Part shown: positions 7,943 to 16,350 of the stretch, in pieces
How the letters are laid out: the number at the start of each line of letters is the position of its first letter
Numbering within the stretch: position 1 is the first letter of the stretch
NCBI GenBank assembly: GCA_027485795.1
Contig: JAIXQK010000140.1
Span: 1 to 40,401, forward strand
DNA length: 40,401 bases
Direction of reading: 5' to 3'
Origin: Oxalobacteraceae bacterium
GTDB lineage: Bacteria > Pseudomonadota > Gammaproteobacteria > Burkholderiales > Burkholderiaceae_D
Notes under the pieces: model-generated
The model's database searches: none
Told to the model about the DNA's origin: nothing
The model's input: the letters and a program-made list of their open reading frames with translations, nothing else
Made by a program: the position numbers and the translations under genes

Positions 7943-9799
7943 ATGCGACATCGCTCATTTAGTCAATCTAACCCGCCAGCAAACCAGTCCACGCGTAATG
8001 ACTGGGCCACCCTGAAAACCTTGCTACCCTATCTGTGGGAATGGAAGTGGCGCGTCGTCTTTGCTATAGCCTGCCTAGTGCTGGCCAAGATGGCTAACGT
8101 CGGCATACCCATGGTGTTGAAGGAGATTGTTGACAGCTTGACGGTCTCCCCGCAGTCAGCAAACGCAGTTCTCGTGCTACCAGTGGTGCTACTTGTCGCC
8201 TATGGCTTTTTGCGGCTGTCGACCACAGCATTTACTGAATTGCGAGAGTTCTTTTTTGCGCGCGTGACGCAGCGCGCGGTCCGAAACATCGCACTCAAGG
8301 TGTTTCGACATCTGCATGCACTATCGCTGCGGTTTCACCTAAACCGTCAGACCGGTGGCGTTACTCGTGATATCGAACGTGGTACACGTGGCATCTCGAC
8401 ACTTGTTTCTTACACTCTGTTCTCCATACTGCCTACGCTTGTCGAGATATTGCTCGTCCTGGGTTATCTCTCCTTGCAGTATGACCTGTGGTTTTCCGTG
8501 ATCACGATCACGGCCTTAGTGATCTATATTACCTTTACTGTGCTGGTGACCGAGTGGCGTACACATTTTCGGCGCACTATGAATGATCTGGATTCAAAAG
8601 CGAATGTGCGTGCGATCGATTCATTGCTCAACTACGAGACTGTCAAGTATTTTGGTAATGAGGAGTATGAAGCTCGACGCTATGATGAAGGTCTGCAGCG
8701 TTTTGAGCGTGCGGCGGTAAGCTCACAGAATTCATTATCACTGCTGAACACCGGCCAATCACTGATTATTGCGATTGCGGTCACGCTGATCTTGTGGCGA
8801 GCGACACTAGGCGTCATCGCAGGAACCATGACATTGGGTGATCTGGTTTTGGTGAATGCTTTCATGATCCAGCTTTATATCCCGCTTAACTTCCTGGGCG
8901 TGATTTATCGCGAGCTGAAGCAAAGTCTGGCTGATATCGAGCGCATGTTCGCCTTGCTTGACGAGAATCGGGAAGTGGCTGATGCGCCCACTGCAGTAGG
9001 ATTACGACTGGATCAGGCCCAGCTGCAATTTCAGCATATCGACTTCAGCTATGAGGCTAAGCGCCAGATTTTATTTGATGCTGACTTTAGTGTTGCTGCA
9101 GGCACCACCACGGCAGTTGTCGGACATAGTGGATCAGGGAAATCGACACTCGCCCGCTTGCTATTCCGTTTTTATGATGTAGATCGTGGCGCTATCTTGA
9201 TTGATGGGCAGGATATTCGCGAGCTTACGCAAACCTCGCTCAGACAAGCGATTGGTATCGTTCCGCAGGACACCGTGCTATTCAACGATACGATTGCCTA
9301 TAACATCGCTTACGGTAAGCCAGGTACTGAGCAGAGCGAGATCGAAGCGGCTGCTCGCGCAGCGTATATTCATGACTTCATCTTGAGCCTGCCGGATGGT
9401 TATCAGACCATGGTGGGTGAGCGCGGTCTGAAGCTATCCGGTGGCGAGAAGCAGCGGGTCGCGATCGCCCGTACCTTGCTGAAAAACCCGAAGATTTTAG
9501 TGTTCGATGAGGCAACGTCGGCATTAGATTCTCAAGCAGAGCAGGCCATACAAGAACAACTTAAAGACATCGCACGAAATCGTACAACGCTGGTTATCGC
9601 TCACCGCTTGTCGACGATCGCCGATGCGCAGCAAATTCTCGTGATGTCACAAGGTCGGATAGTCGAGCGCGGCACCCATGTCGAACTACTGGCAGCCCGT
9701 GGTATGTATGCCGACATGTGGGAGCGGCAGCAGGCTCGTGCAGCAGAGACCAATGTCTCTGAATCATCAGGGGCTGCGGTCGCGGTGGGTGCTGGCTGA
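7943..9799 (+). CDS. Atm1/HMT-type ABC exporter (fused permease-ATPase)
   Basis: A 618-residue half-transporter. An N-terminal membrane domain (about residues 30-330) has several hydrophobic helices, including one near 80-95 and others near 155-205 and 270-320. It carries the LNYETVKYFGNEEYE segment (229-243) typical of the Atm1/ABCB7 subfamily. The C-terminal ATPase has Walker A GHSGSGKST (394-402), the signature LSGGEKQR, Walker B ILVFDEATSALD and the H-loop AHRLST. Homologues export glutathione-linked metal or sulfur species across the inner membrane, or act in metal tolerance; the substrate here is inferred only. It is divergent from yciA and followed by pyrC after 42 bp. Confidence 0.93.
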   Translation: MRHRSFSQSNPPANQSTRNDWATLKTLLPYLWEWKWRVVFAIACLVLAKMANVGIPMVLKEIVDSLTVSPQSANAVLVLPVVLLVAYGFLRLSTTAFTELREFFFARVTQRAVRNIALKVFRHLHALSLRFHLNRQTGGVTRDIERGTRGISTLVSYTLFSILPTLVEILLVLGYLSLQYDLWFSVITITALVIYITFTVLVTEWRTHFRRTMNDLDSKANVRAIDSLLNYETVKYFGNEEYEARRYDEGLQRFERAAVSSQNSLSLLNTGQSLIIAIAVTLILWRATLGVIAGTMTLGDLVLVNAFMIQLYIPLNFLGVIYRELKQSLADIERMFALLDENREVADAPTAVGLRLDQAQLQFQHIDFSYEAKRQILFDADFSVAAGTTTAVVGHSGSGKSTLARLLFRFYDVDRGAILIDGQDIRELTQTSLRQAIGIVPQDTVLFNDTIAYNIAYGKPGTEQSEIEAAARAAYIHDFILSLPDGYQTMVGERGLKLSGGEKQRVAIARTLLKNPKILVFDEATSALDSQAEQAIQEQLKDIARNRTTLVIAHRLSTIADAQQILVMSQGRIVERGTHVELLAARGMYADMWERQQARAAETNVSESSGAAVAVGAG

Positions 9800-9841
9800 G
9801 TGTCCGGTAAAATCTCTTTATACCCACTGTTTGCTTAGCCC

Positions 9842-10882
9842 ATGTCAAATCAAAACGCGCTGACACTGATACGTCCTGATGACTGGCACGTCCACTTGCG
9901 AGACGGCGTTGTACTTGCCGATGTAGTTCCGCATACGGCAGCTCAGTTTGCGCGAGCAATCGTCATGCCTAACTTGAAACCGCCCGTAACCACCACGGCG
10001 ATGGCAGGAGCGTACCGCGACCGTATTCTTGCTGCCGTACCACAAGGGATGCAGTTCGAGCCCCTGATGACGCTTTATCTGACGGACAACACGCCGCCAG
10101 ATGAAATTCGACGCGCGACCGAGAGCGGATTCGTGAAAGGCGTCAAGCTTTATCCTGCCGGGGCTACGACTAATTCAGATGCAGGCGTTACCGATATCCA
10201 CCGATGCATGCGCACGCTGGAGGTCATGCAAGAGACCGGTTTGCCATTATTGATTCATGGCGAGGTGACGGATCATCAGGTGGATGTATTCGATCGCGAG
10301 GCAGTATTCATCGATCGCACCTTGCAACCCCTCAGAAAATCCCTGCCATCCTTGCGGGTAGTATTCGAACACATCACGACCAAAGACGCTGTCGATTATG
10401 TTCGCGATGCCGATGGTGAGATTGCTGCCACGATCACGGCACATCACCTGATGTACAACCGCAATGCGATTTTCCAAGGTGGCATTCGACCGCATTACTA
10501 CTGCCTGCCCATCCTGAAGCGTGAGGTACATCGGCAAGCCTTGGTCGATGCAGCAACTTCGGGTAGCCCGCGCTTTTTTCTCGGTACAGACTCGGCACCT
10601 CACCCCAAGGGCCTGAAAGAACATGCGTGTGGCTGCGCCGGTTGCTATACCGCGCTGCACGCCATGGAGCTCTACGCTGAGGTATTCGAGGCTGTTGATG
10701 CGCTCGATAAGCTGGAAGGCTTTGCGAGTCTGTTCGGCCCAGATTTCTACCGCTTACCGAGAAACACAGAGCAGGTAACGCTGCAAAAGCGTGAATGGGT
10801 TATTCCGAATGAACTCACCCTCGGCGATACGGTATTAGTACCGCTGGATGCCGGTCGTGCACTGGCCTGGAAGATGATCTGA
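9842..10882 (+). CDS. pyrC: Dihydroorotase
   Basis: This enzyme catalyses the third step of pyrimidine synthesis, cyclising N-carbamoyl-aspartate to dihydroorotate. At 346 residues it is the short class II zinc enzyme. Visible motifs are the metal-binding [12 protein letters not shown] near residue 11, [20 protein letters not shown] with the carbamylated lysine, the metal histidine in LLIHGEV, and [15 protein letters not shown] with the catalytic aspartate. A TAAAAT -10-like hexamer lies at 9808-9813, 28 nt upstream of the start, but no matching -35 is evident. The DUF3025 gene follows after 16 bp. Confidence 0.97.
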   Translation: MSNQNALTLIRPDDWHVHLRDGVVLADVVPHTAAQFARAIVMPNLKPPVTTTAMAGAYRDRILAAVPQGMQFEPLMTLYLTDNTPPDEIRRATESGFVKGVKLYPAGATTNSDAGVTDIHRCMRTLEVMQETGLPLLIHGEVTDHQVDVFDREAVFIDRTLQPLRKSLPSLRVVFEHITTKDAVDYVRDADGEIAATITAHHLMYNRNAIFQGGIRPHYYCLPILKREVHRQALVDAATSGSPRFFLGTDSAPHPKGLKEHACGCAGCYTALHAMELYAEVFEAVDALDKLEGFASLFGPDFYRLPRNTEQVTLQKREWVIPNELTLGDTVLVPLDAGRALAWKMI

Positions 10883-10898
10883 CGCCACGCTTCGTGCG

Positions 10899-11678
10899 AT
10901 GCCGTTCGCTGCGATCGACTGGAATAGGCCCTGGCTTGAGCCACTAAGGCCGATCGGTGAGGCGCTGATAGCCAGTAAAGACTGGATCGAAGCGGCTTCT
11001 GCTATGTCGGCCGATCGTGGCCTATTAAGTGCTGCTGGGCACCCAATCCGTTTCATGCCGCAGCAATTTCTCCCCGCCGGTATTGTTTATGAAGCGCATA
11101 TTGCCGCGACCGGCGAGGTGCCAACCCGCCAGAACCTGCATGATTTTTTCAATACATTGGCATGGCTACATTTTCCACATACCAAGCGCGCCCTGAATAC
11201 ATTACAGGCAGAGGCAATTAATCGTTCACTGTCGCATCAAACACGCGGGCCGCAGCGGGATTCGGCTACCCTGTTTGATGAAAATGCTGCAATTTTCGTG
11301 AGCGACGATGTCGCTGTAATGGAGTCATTACGTGCGCACGATTGGAAGGTAGTGCTACAGAAAACGCCCGCCGAGTTTTTCGGTCGGGCAGAAGTCATTC
11401 TGTTCGGTCATGCGTTGATTGAAAAGCTGATGACGCCATACAAATCGATTACAGCCCATGTCTGGACCATGAAAATAGATGCAACATGGTTCACGATGCC
11501 GCAGCAAGTGAAGCTGGCATCGCTTGATCGGTCGCTTGCATCCATGCTTCTGGGAGGCTTCGATAATTCAGCGTTCTGCCACCTCCCGGTACTGGGTGTG
11601 CCGGGTTGGTGGCATGAACAAGATGCTGAGTTTTATGCAGACACCGATGTGTTTCGCCCAAAGCGAGAACGTCGTTGA
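10899..11678 (+). CDS. DUF3025 domain protein
   Basis: A 259-residue protein of the DUF3025 family, which is conserved in beta- and gammaproteobacteria and has no known function. The recognisable core is AHIAATGEVPTRQNLHDFFN followed by LAWLHFPHTKRALN near residues 66-102. No signal peptide or membrane segment is visible. It lies 16 bp after pyrC in the same direction and is probably co-transcribed; I draw no functional link from this. Confidence 0.88.
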   Translation: MPFAAIDWNRPWLEPLRPIGEALIASKDWIEAASAMSADRGLLSAAGHPIRFMPQQFLPAGIVYEAHIAATGEVPTRQNLHDFFNTLAWLHFPHTKRALNTLQAEAINRSLSHQTRGPQRDSATLFDENAAIFVSDDVAVMESLRAHDWKVVLQKTPAEFFGRAEVILFGHALIEKLMTPYKSITAHVWTMKIDATWFTMPQQVKLASLDRSLASMLLGGFDNSAFCHLPVLGVPGWWHEQDAEFYADTDVFRPKRERR

Positions 11679-11720
11679 TGCATGTTATCGTCTACGATGA
11701 CGACGGTCGGTAGGGTCCTG

Positions 11721-12809
11721 TCAGAAGCCCTTCTGTAAGCCGATGATGAACGCATCCGAGCTGCCACCCTGCGCTAGATTGATGTTATCCGCGGCGTCGT
11801 TATTCCCAGAATATGAAGAGGCCACCCCGTCTGTTGCGTGGTTGTACGCGGCATAGAGTTTGGTACTTTTTGAGAGTGCATAAACCGCTGACAGGTTGAT
11901 AATTTGAGGGTGGCCATTACTATTGTTGTAGGCGTAGTTAACTCCTAATCGAGTCGATGGCATTAGCTCGACATCTGCCCCCACGACCAAGGTATTTGAG
12001 CTTCCGCCAAGGTCCGGATTGAAGTACACATAATTTGCGGAAAGGTTCAAAGGCCCGACCGGAAGGTTGGTACCGATTAGAAATTGCTTGTACTGCAAGT
12101 CGCGGTCCGAGGCTGCTACAACGAGCTTCGCACTACCAAACTGGTAGCTGATATTTCCGGACACAACGCGATTATCAGCAGCGGCTCCAGGCACTCCACC
12201 GAAAGAATACAGAACGCTCGCATTCAAACCGCCCAGTGCATCATTGGGGATGCTATAGCTGAGTGAGTTTGGGATAAAGAATCCGCCTGTCGTACCTCCT
12301 GCCGGATCCGCATCAGTGCCGCCTGTAACAGCAGAAATGCCGCCGCCCCCGACGTTAACAAAGCCATCGCGGTGCATCAGTAGTGCAGGAACATAAAAGT
12401 TATTACCCGCGAGGCCTATCGTACCCGTGTAGGCAGCAATGAAAGGCGATAAATGCATCCCCGCTGAAAGGGCACCAAATGAACCACTTATCCCAACGTT
12501 GGCTAGCCGACTGAAGATGCCACCAGTACCGCCGTTCGCGATAGCGCCATTGGTTGCGCTGAAACCGCCCTCCAAATGGAAATTGGCTTGCATGCCATTA
12601 CCTAAATCCTCGGCACCCCTTAAGCCCCAAACAGAGGGGGCCCAGTTGCCCTCCCCGAGACTCCACCGTTGGTCGGAGTTTGGTCCGATACCGCTCGCAG
12701 TAACTACCGAAGCATCAATGTTGCCATAGACACTAAGGCCGGATTCCGCCAATGCTGAACCGCTACTGAGCATTGCCAGTAAGGCGGTTACAAGAAACTT
12801 ATTGATCAT
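11721..12809 (-). CDS. Outer membrane porin (betaproteobacterial general porin family)
   Basis: A 16-stranded trimeric-porin type protein of 362 residues. The signal peptide is MINKFLVTALLAMLSSGSALA, with cleavage before ESGLSVYGNIDASV. Further family marks are the WSLGEGNWAPSVWGLRGAEDLGNG stretch early in the barrel, a constriction-loop region around residues 90-130, and the terminal phenylalanine of GLQKGF used by the BAM machinery. The start at 12809 is preceded by TGGAGAG at good spacing; an in-frame ATG at 12842 is less likely. Glycine- and asparagine-rich loops suggest a neutral channel. Substrate selectivity cannot be told. Confidence 0.92.
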   Translation of the reverse strand: MINKFLVTALLAMLSSGSALAESGLSVYGNIDASVVTASGIGPNSDQRWSLGEGNWAPSVWGLRGAEDLGNGMQANFHLEGGFSATNGAIANGGTGGIFSRLANVGISGSFGALSAGMHLSPFIAAYTGTIGLAGNNFYVPALLMHRDGFVNVGGGGISAVTGGTDADPAGGTTGGFFIPNSLSYSIPNDALGGLNASVLYSFGGVPGAAADNRVVSGNISYQFGSAKLVVAASDRDLQYKQFLIGTNLPVGPLNLSANYVYFNPDLGGSSNTLVVGADVELMPSTRLGVNYAYNNSNGHPQIINLSAVYALSKSTKLYAAYNHATDGVASSYSGNNDAADNINLAQGGSSDAFIIGLQKGF

Positions 12810-13139
12810 CTCTCTCTCCAGTAGTCGAAAAAACGTCGACAAGTCTGGAGCGATGCATTTTTAGCGCGGTGGTCTATCGCAAAAAAATTCAGCCAACGGC
12901 TTACTGCAGAACAAATTTAATTAATGTGGCCTATGGCTTGGCGGGGGGCAAGCAATATCCAGATGCATTGAATTTGACTCAGCTTTGATCGCGGACTTCT
13001 ACGGATCGAACCAAAGCATTCAGCAGACTTAGAGATAAAGAGATATTGGTTAATGACTAGTGATTTGATGCAATGAGAAAAAATTCATGAGTGAGATGGC
13101 TTAAAGCTAGGGAATACCCAAACGACTGAATACCTATTT
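12810..13139. other. AT-rich gene-free gap upstream of the porin gene
   Basis: About 330 bp without a credible gene. It must hold the porin promoter and leader on the minus strand, but no convincing -35/-10 pair stands out. A short palindrome, ATACCTA-TTTC-TAGGTAT, spans 13130-13147 across the stop codon of the O-antigen ligase gene; it has no T tract and is not a clear terminator. Confidence 0.6.
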
Positions 13140-14342
13140 CTAGGTATCGTGTGAATCCCGCAACGAGCCACGGTAAGCGATAGCGAGTAATAGCATGAAT
13201 GGCACGCCAAAACGCCAATCACGCAAGATCGCATTAAACATGCTGCCGATAGCCAACGCTACAGTCATCATCAGTAGCGGCATACCATCACCTACAGTGG
13301 AGGAAACCGCAGTACGCGCTAAATTGAAAAAAATAACGAGTAGAATCAGAAGGCCGCATAAACCCAGTTCGGCAGCGAATAACAAATAATCATTGTGGGG
13401 CGTGCTCATGTTAGATGTGAGCAACCCCTCCGCACGGATTGGATATTGTTGGCGCCAGCTACCAACGCCGTGCCCGAGAAGAGGCTTTTCTAAGATCATT
13501 TGACCTGTTTTCTCGAAGAACTGCAGGCGAACCATGTCACCGTTGTCTGCTTTTTTAGGTCCCGGCGCTGTCACCGCGCTTAACGTCTGGCTTAGACGTT
13601 GGTTACTAGTTGAGTTGGTATTCATCATGACAGCGAAAAAGATAACAACCATTGCCGCTACGGCAATATTAATTTTATTATGTTTTAAATGGCGTGCGAT
13701 TGCCATTGCGGAGAGTACGAATAGCAGCAGTAGTCCGGTACGAGTAACGGCAAAGATAAATATCGCAGAGCTGATGAAGATATAACCTGCAACCAATATT
13801 GATTTTTGGCGAAACCTTGCCTCTTTTCCTGCGTCATTTAGTAACCATCCTGCTGCGATCGCCAAGAAAATTCCTATCGCAATCGATCGATTCCCGGCGT
13901 AAGTAAAAAAATTCTTGAATACATACCATTCCGGTAGTGCGCCTAATCTTGAAAGATAAAACACGGCTGATGCAAGAACCGCTGATAGATAAAAGATCTT
14001 TTTTGCTTTTGCGAAATAGTGAGCCGGTGCTGCAGCTGAAAAAAAGAAAAAGAAGACGAAAATAAAATAGTAGATTATCCCTGACCACCGGCGGTCATTT
14101 TCACCCGATAAGAATAGGCTCTGGAATACTACAAATAAAACTAACAGCGCAGTTGGAAAAAAAATCGGGTTGTTAGCAATCGAGGTTTTGATATCTCGAA
14201 AATTGCCAGCCATGGTGGCAGCGATAAAAACTAGCGCAATCCAGAAGTACATGAAGCCAACGGGCAGAAATAGCGTCATCGGCAGTAATGAAAACATTAG
14301 CCCGGCAAAGTCGTTGGTTTTAAATGACTGTGATGTAAGCAT
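13140..14342 (-). CDS. O-antigen ligase / polymerase family membrane protein (WaaL/Wzy-like)
   Basis: A 400-residue integral membrane protein with about ten or more hydrophobic helices. The large periplasmic loop typical of the WaaL/Wzy (PF04932) family contains GHGVGSWRQQYP followed by the STPHNDYLLFAAELG motif. Such proteins either ligate O-antigen to lipid A-core or polymerise polysaccharide repeat units at the periplasmic face of the inner membrane; sequence alone does not separate the two. The gene is visibly richer in A and T than its neighbours. A GT2 glycosyltransferase gene lies upstream in the same direction, 183 bp away. Confidence 0.85.
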   Translation of the reverse strand: MLTSQSFKTNDFAGLMFSLLPMTLFLPVGFMYFWIALVFIAATMAGNFRDIKTSIANNPIFFPTALLVLFVVFQSLFLSGENDRRWSGIIYYFIFVFFFFFSAAAPAHYFAKAKKIFYLSAVLASAVFYLSRLGALPEWYVFKNFFTYAGNRSIAIGIFLAIAAGWLLNDAGKEARFRQKSILVAGYIFISSAIFIFAVTRTGLLLLFVLSAMAIARHLKHNKINIAVAAMVVIFFAVMMNTNSTSNQRLSQTLSAVTAPGPKKADNGDMVRLQFFEKTGQMILEKPLLGHGVGSWRQQYPIRAEGLLTSNMSTPHNDYLLFAAELGLCGLLILLVIFFNLARTAVSSTVGDGMPLLMMTVALAIGSMFNAILRDWRFGVPFMLLLAIAYRGSLRDSHDT

Positions 14343-14461
14343 TAGTGTTCAGTCGGCATGGCGCGTAATAAAGAATAGAGAAATAAAGAAAAGAGAAATT
14401 AAAAGTTGGCTAATCGTTAATGAGCAGGGATAGCAAAGCTTCTGGCCAATTGTGCTTCTGT

Positions 14462-14487
14462 CACATCCTTCAGCCACATCCTTCAGC
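14462..14487. repeat. 13-bp tandem direct repeat
   Basis: CACATCCTTCAGC occurs twice back to back in the gap between the glycosyltransferase and the O-antigen ligase genes. It could be simple slippage; no function is evident. Confidence 0.8.
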
Positions 14488-14525
14488 CACTCCCCAATGT
14501 ATACCAAGCTAGCGCTGGCCTAGTG

Positions 14526-15503
14526 CTATTTATTGGAATTCGTCGAGTCATCCGGAATTTTTACGCGGATGAGGGCCACTATTCGTCCACACAAGCGGGC
14601 CAGATACTTCGGTTGTAGCAATACTAGCCTTGGTAAAACAGCGATCAGTGCCAGCAGCAATGTGCGCTGTCTCAATCGATGTGCCGCTGCTGCGCAATTG
14701 TATTTATATCGAAAGATGATTTTCGACTGTGCATGGTGATATCCCCGGATAAACTCAAATCGAAGTGACTGTTTTCCCTTAACTGAGCCCCGGCCATGGT
14801 GTGTGAATTTTATTTCAGGGATGACGATAATCTGTTTCTTATTGGAAAATACGCGCTCGCAAAGATCTTCATCTTCGTAATAGAGAAAAAAGTTCTCATC
14901 GAAAAATCCTACATCGGCCATTTGCGAGAGATTAAGTAGCATAACGGCGCCACTCACAAACCCGACGCAGCAAGCGCCGGTAGCCGCTGGCCCGTCGGAT
15001 CTCCAACGCCCGCGCGGCCAACGATAACTTAATTCAAGATTGCCGTTGGGCCGAGATAACGCGGGTGCAATAATCGCCGCATACGGGTAGTCATTCACTG
15101 CGCGAAGTAGTGCCAGCACAGTTTCCTCGCTAGCAGTACAGTCGGGATTAACAAGTAGGGCGTAAGGCGTAGTAGTGGCAGACAGTGCGAGGTTATTCGC
15201 GACGCCGAAACCTAGATTTTTGGAATTTCTTATAAGCGTCGCTCTCGGTAGAGCTGACTTCACGCTTTCGGCGGTGCCATCCGTGCTGTTGTTATCAACG
15301 ATGATGATGTTTTGAAAAACCGAGAGGCTCTGCGCTAGACCGCCGATGCAGTGCGAGCTATTACATGTTACCGATATTGCGGTAACGCGTTCTGTCAGCG
15401 AGTGATCGTAGTGAGTATGTTGGACGCTCAAAGTGTGGAACAAATTGACTGAGCTAAGTGGATTGGTGCACGACTTCGGTGGCAAAGTCGGATGCGTTGG
15501 CAA
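14526..15503 (-). CDS. Glycosyltransferase family 2 (rhamnosyltransferase-like)
   Basis: A 325-residue GT-A fold sugar transferase. Motifs include IIIVDNNSTDGT for nucleotide-sugar binding, NLGFGVANNLAL, LLVNPDC as the DXD-like metal site, and FFDENFFLYYEDEDLCERV, typical of GT2 rhamnosyl-type enzymes. The C-terminus has a basic, partly hydrophobic segment that may touch the membrane. It is probably involved in surface polysaccharide assembly together with the downstream O-antigen ligase homologue. The first 40 or so residues before TAISVTCNSS look unlike the family, so the true start may be a downstream TTG near 15450 or 15430; the ATG at 15503 has no clear ribosome binding site. Confidence 0.83.
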   Translation of the reverse strand: MPTHPTLPPKSCTNPLSSVNLFHTLSVQHTHYDHSLTERVTAISVTCNSSHCIGGLAQSLSVFQNIIIVDNNSTDGTAESVKSALPRATLIRNSKNLGFGVANNLALSATTTPYALLVNPDCTASEETVLALLRAVNDYPYAAIIAPALSRPNGNLELSYRWPRGRWRSDGPAATGACCVGFVSGAVMLLNLSQMADVGFFDENFFLYYEDEDLCERVFSNKKQIIVIPEIKFTHHGRGSVKGKQSLRFEFIRGYHHAQSKIIFRYKYNCAAAAHRLRQRTLLLALIAVLPRLVLLQPKYLARLCGRIVALIRVKIPDDSTNSNK

Positions 15504-15597
15504 GCCGTCGCAGGGTGACAGACCCCCCAGAAGATACCTGCTTAGTGCCTGTGGATATCACAAGACAAACGCCAGTATAAAGCAAGCGTTTACATAT

Positions 15598-15768
15598 TGG
15601 TGGAGGCGACGGGAATCGGCTCGTAAGCCGGGGGCTCACGCTACATCGCTCGCCCGCTCGGCCAGCGCCAAGCCATGCTTGACGAAACCCTGCCCTCGCC
15701 CCGCGTGGACGCGGGTTGCTATCACCACCCCACAAATTAAAAAACCACCGCAAGGGTGGTCTTTTAGT
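15598..15768. repeat. tmRNA-end tandem unit 1
   Basis: This unit begins with TGGTGGAGGCGACGGGAATC, a copy of the last 20 bases of tmRNA (reverse strand) with one change. It then diverges from tmRNA (GGCTCGTAAGCC in place of the T-arm continuation) and ends with a copy of the tmRNA terminator. It is closely similar to the next unit over its first ~115 bp and last ~30 bp. It contains near-palindromes at 15618-15629, 15666-15684 and around the CCGCGTGGACGCGG stretch near 15700. No real protein is encoded. Confidence 0.85.
15739..15760 (-). terminator. Second copy of the tmRNA terminator
   Basis: GGTGGT and ACCACC arms, loop GCAAG on the plus strand, followed on the minus strand by six T. It is identical to the hairpin next to tmRNA at 15911-15932 and lies within tandem unit 1. 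Confidence 0.75.
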
Positions 15769-15940
15769 TGGTGGAGGCGGCGGGAATCGGCTCGTAAGCC
15801 GGGGCTCGCGTTGCATCGCTCGCCCGCTCGGCCAGCGTCAAGCAATGCTTGACGAAACCCTGTCCTCCCCCCGCGTGGACGCGCGTTAATGCCACTTGGT
15901 ACCACCAACTAAAAAACCACCGCAAGGGTGGTCTTTTAGT
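15769..15940. repeat. tmRNA-end tandem unit 2
   Basis: This unit starts with TGGTGGAGGCGGCGGGAATC, an exact copy of the tmRNA 3' end, and runs to the base before the real tmRNA 3' terminus, including its terminator. Compared with unit 1 it has scattered substitutions, one single-base length difference near 15805 and a divergent stretch around 15885-15910. A perfect CGTCAAGC-AAT-GCTTGACG palindrome lies at 15836-15854. Together, units 1 and 2 plus the tmRNA end give three copies of the same 20-bp sequence at 171-172 bp spacing. Confidence 0.85.
15911..15932 (-). terminator. tmRNA rho-independent terminator
   Basis: On the minus strand, ACCACC-CTTGC-GGTGGT is followed by TTTTTT, nine bases after the tmRNA CCA end. 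The position and form are those of the normal ssrA terminator. Confidence 0.88.
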
Positions 15941-16301
15941 TGGTGGAGGCGGCGGGAATCGAACCCGCGTCCAAAAGCCCTCTACAGGCAGTTCTACATG
16001 CTTAGTGTTGTCGTTTGGTTTTGACCTTGCCGACGCGGACACACACGCTGCGGCAAGGCGAGTCACCTAAATTTAACGTCATACCAAGTGACCCGGCATC
16101 ACGCGATTCCCTGTATATGACCTCACGCGCCATTGCTGGCCCGCCCCAGGGACGAGACGGTGTGAGGGAAGCTGCAATTAAGCAGCTACTGCGTACGAAG
16201 TATCGTTTGCAGTTATTGATTTCCGGCTGGATTTACGAGGTAACCAGTCCTCGGCATGCCCTACGCTGCTTCGCAACCCCTGTCGAAACCAGGTCGCCCC
16301 C
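15941..16301 (-). tRNA. ssrA: Transfer-messenger RNA (tmRNA, ssrA)
   Basis: tmRNA rescues ribosomes stalled on broken messages and tags the nascent protein for proteolysis. The 5' end on the minus strand reads GGGGGCGACCTGGTTTCGAC. Its first seven bases pair with CGCCTCC just before the 3' ACCA, with one G-U, giving the alanine-tRNA-like acceptor stem. The T-arm GGGTTCGATTCCC is intact near the 3' end. The tag reading frame lies at 16178-16210. The length of about 361 nt is normal for the one-piece form. Its 3' end is flanked by tandem copies of itself (15598-15940). It is listed as tRNA because no tmRNA type is offered. Confidence 0.95.
16178..16210 (-). other. tmRNA tag peptide reading frame
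   Basis: The frame reads ANDTSYAVAA and a TAA stop. It begins with the usual GCA AAC GAT resume region. The end is AVAA rather than the more usual ALAA. Confidence 0.85.
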
Positions 16302-16350
16302 AAGCAGTAAGCCCATTCTAGCTGATCAGGTCGGGCAGATACAGAAAAAT

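Noticed and set aside
13130-13147. Palindrome at the end of the O-antigen ligase gene as a terminator
   Set aside because: The stem overlaps the stop codon, is AT-rich and weak, and lacks a following T run.
15598-15960. A CRISPR-like array made of three 20-bp repeats
   Set aside because: Spacers are ~150 bp long and similar to each other, and the repeat is the tmRNA end; no cas genes are present.
15433-16070. Several open frames on both strands containing WWRRRES or GGGGNRTRV-like strings
   Set aside because: They are translations of the tmRNA 3' end and of its tandem copies, a common annotation artefact, not real proteins.
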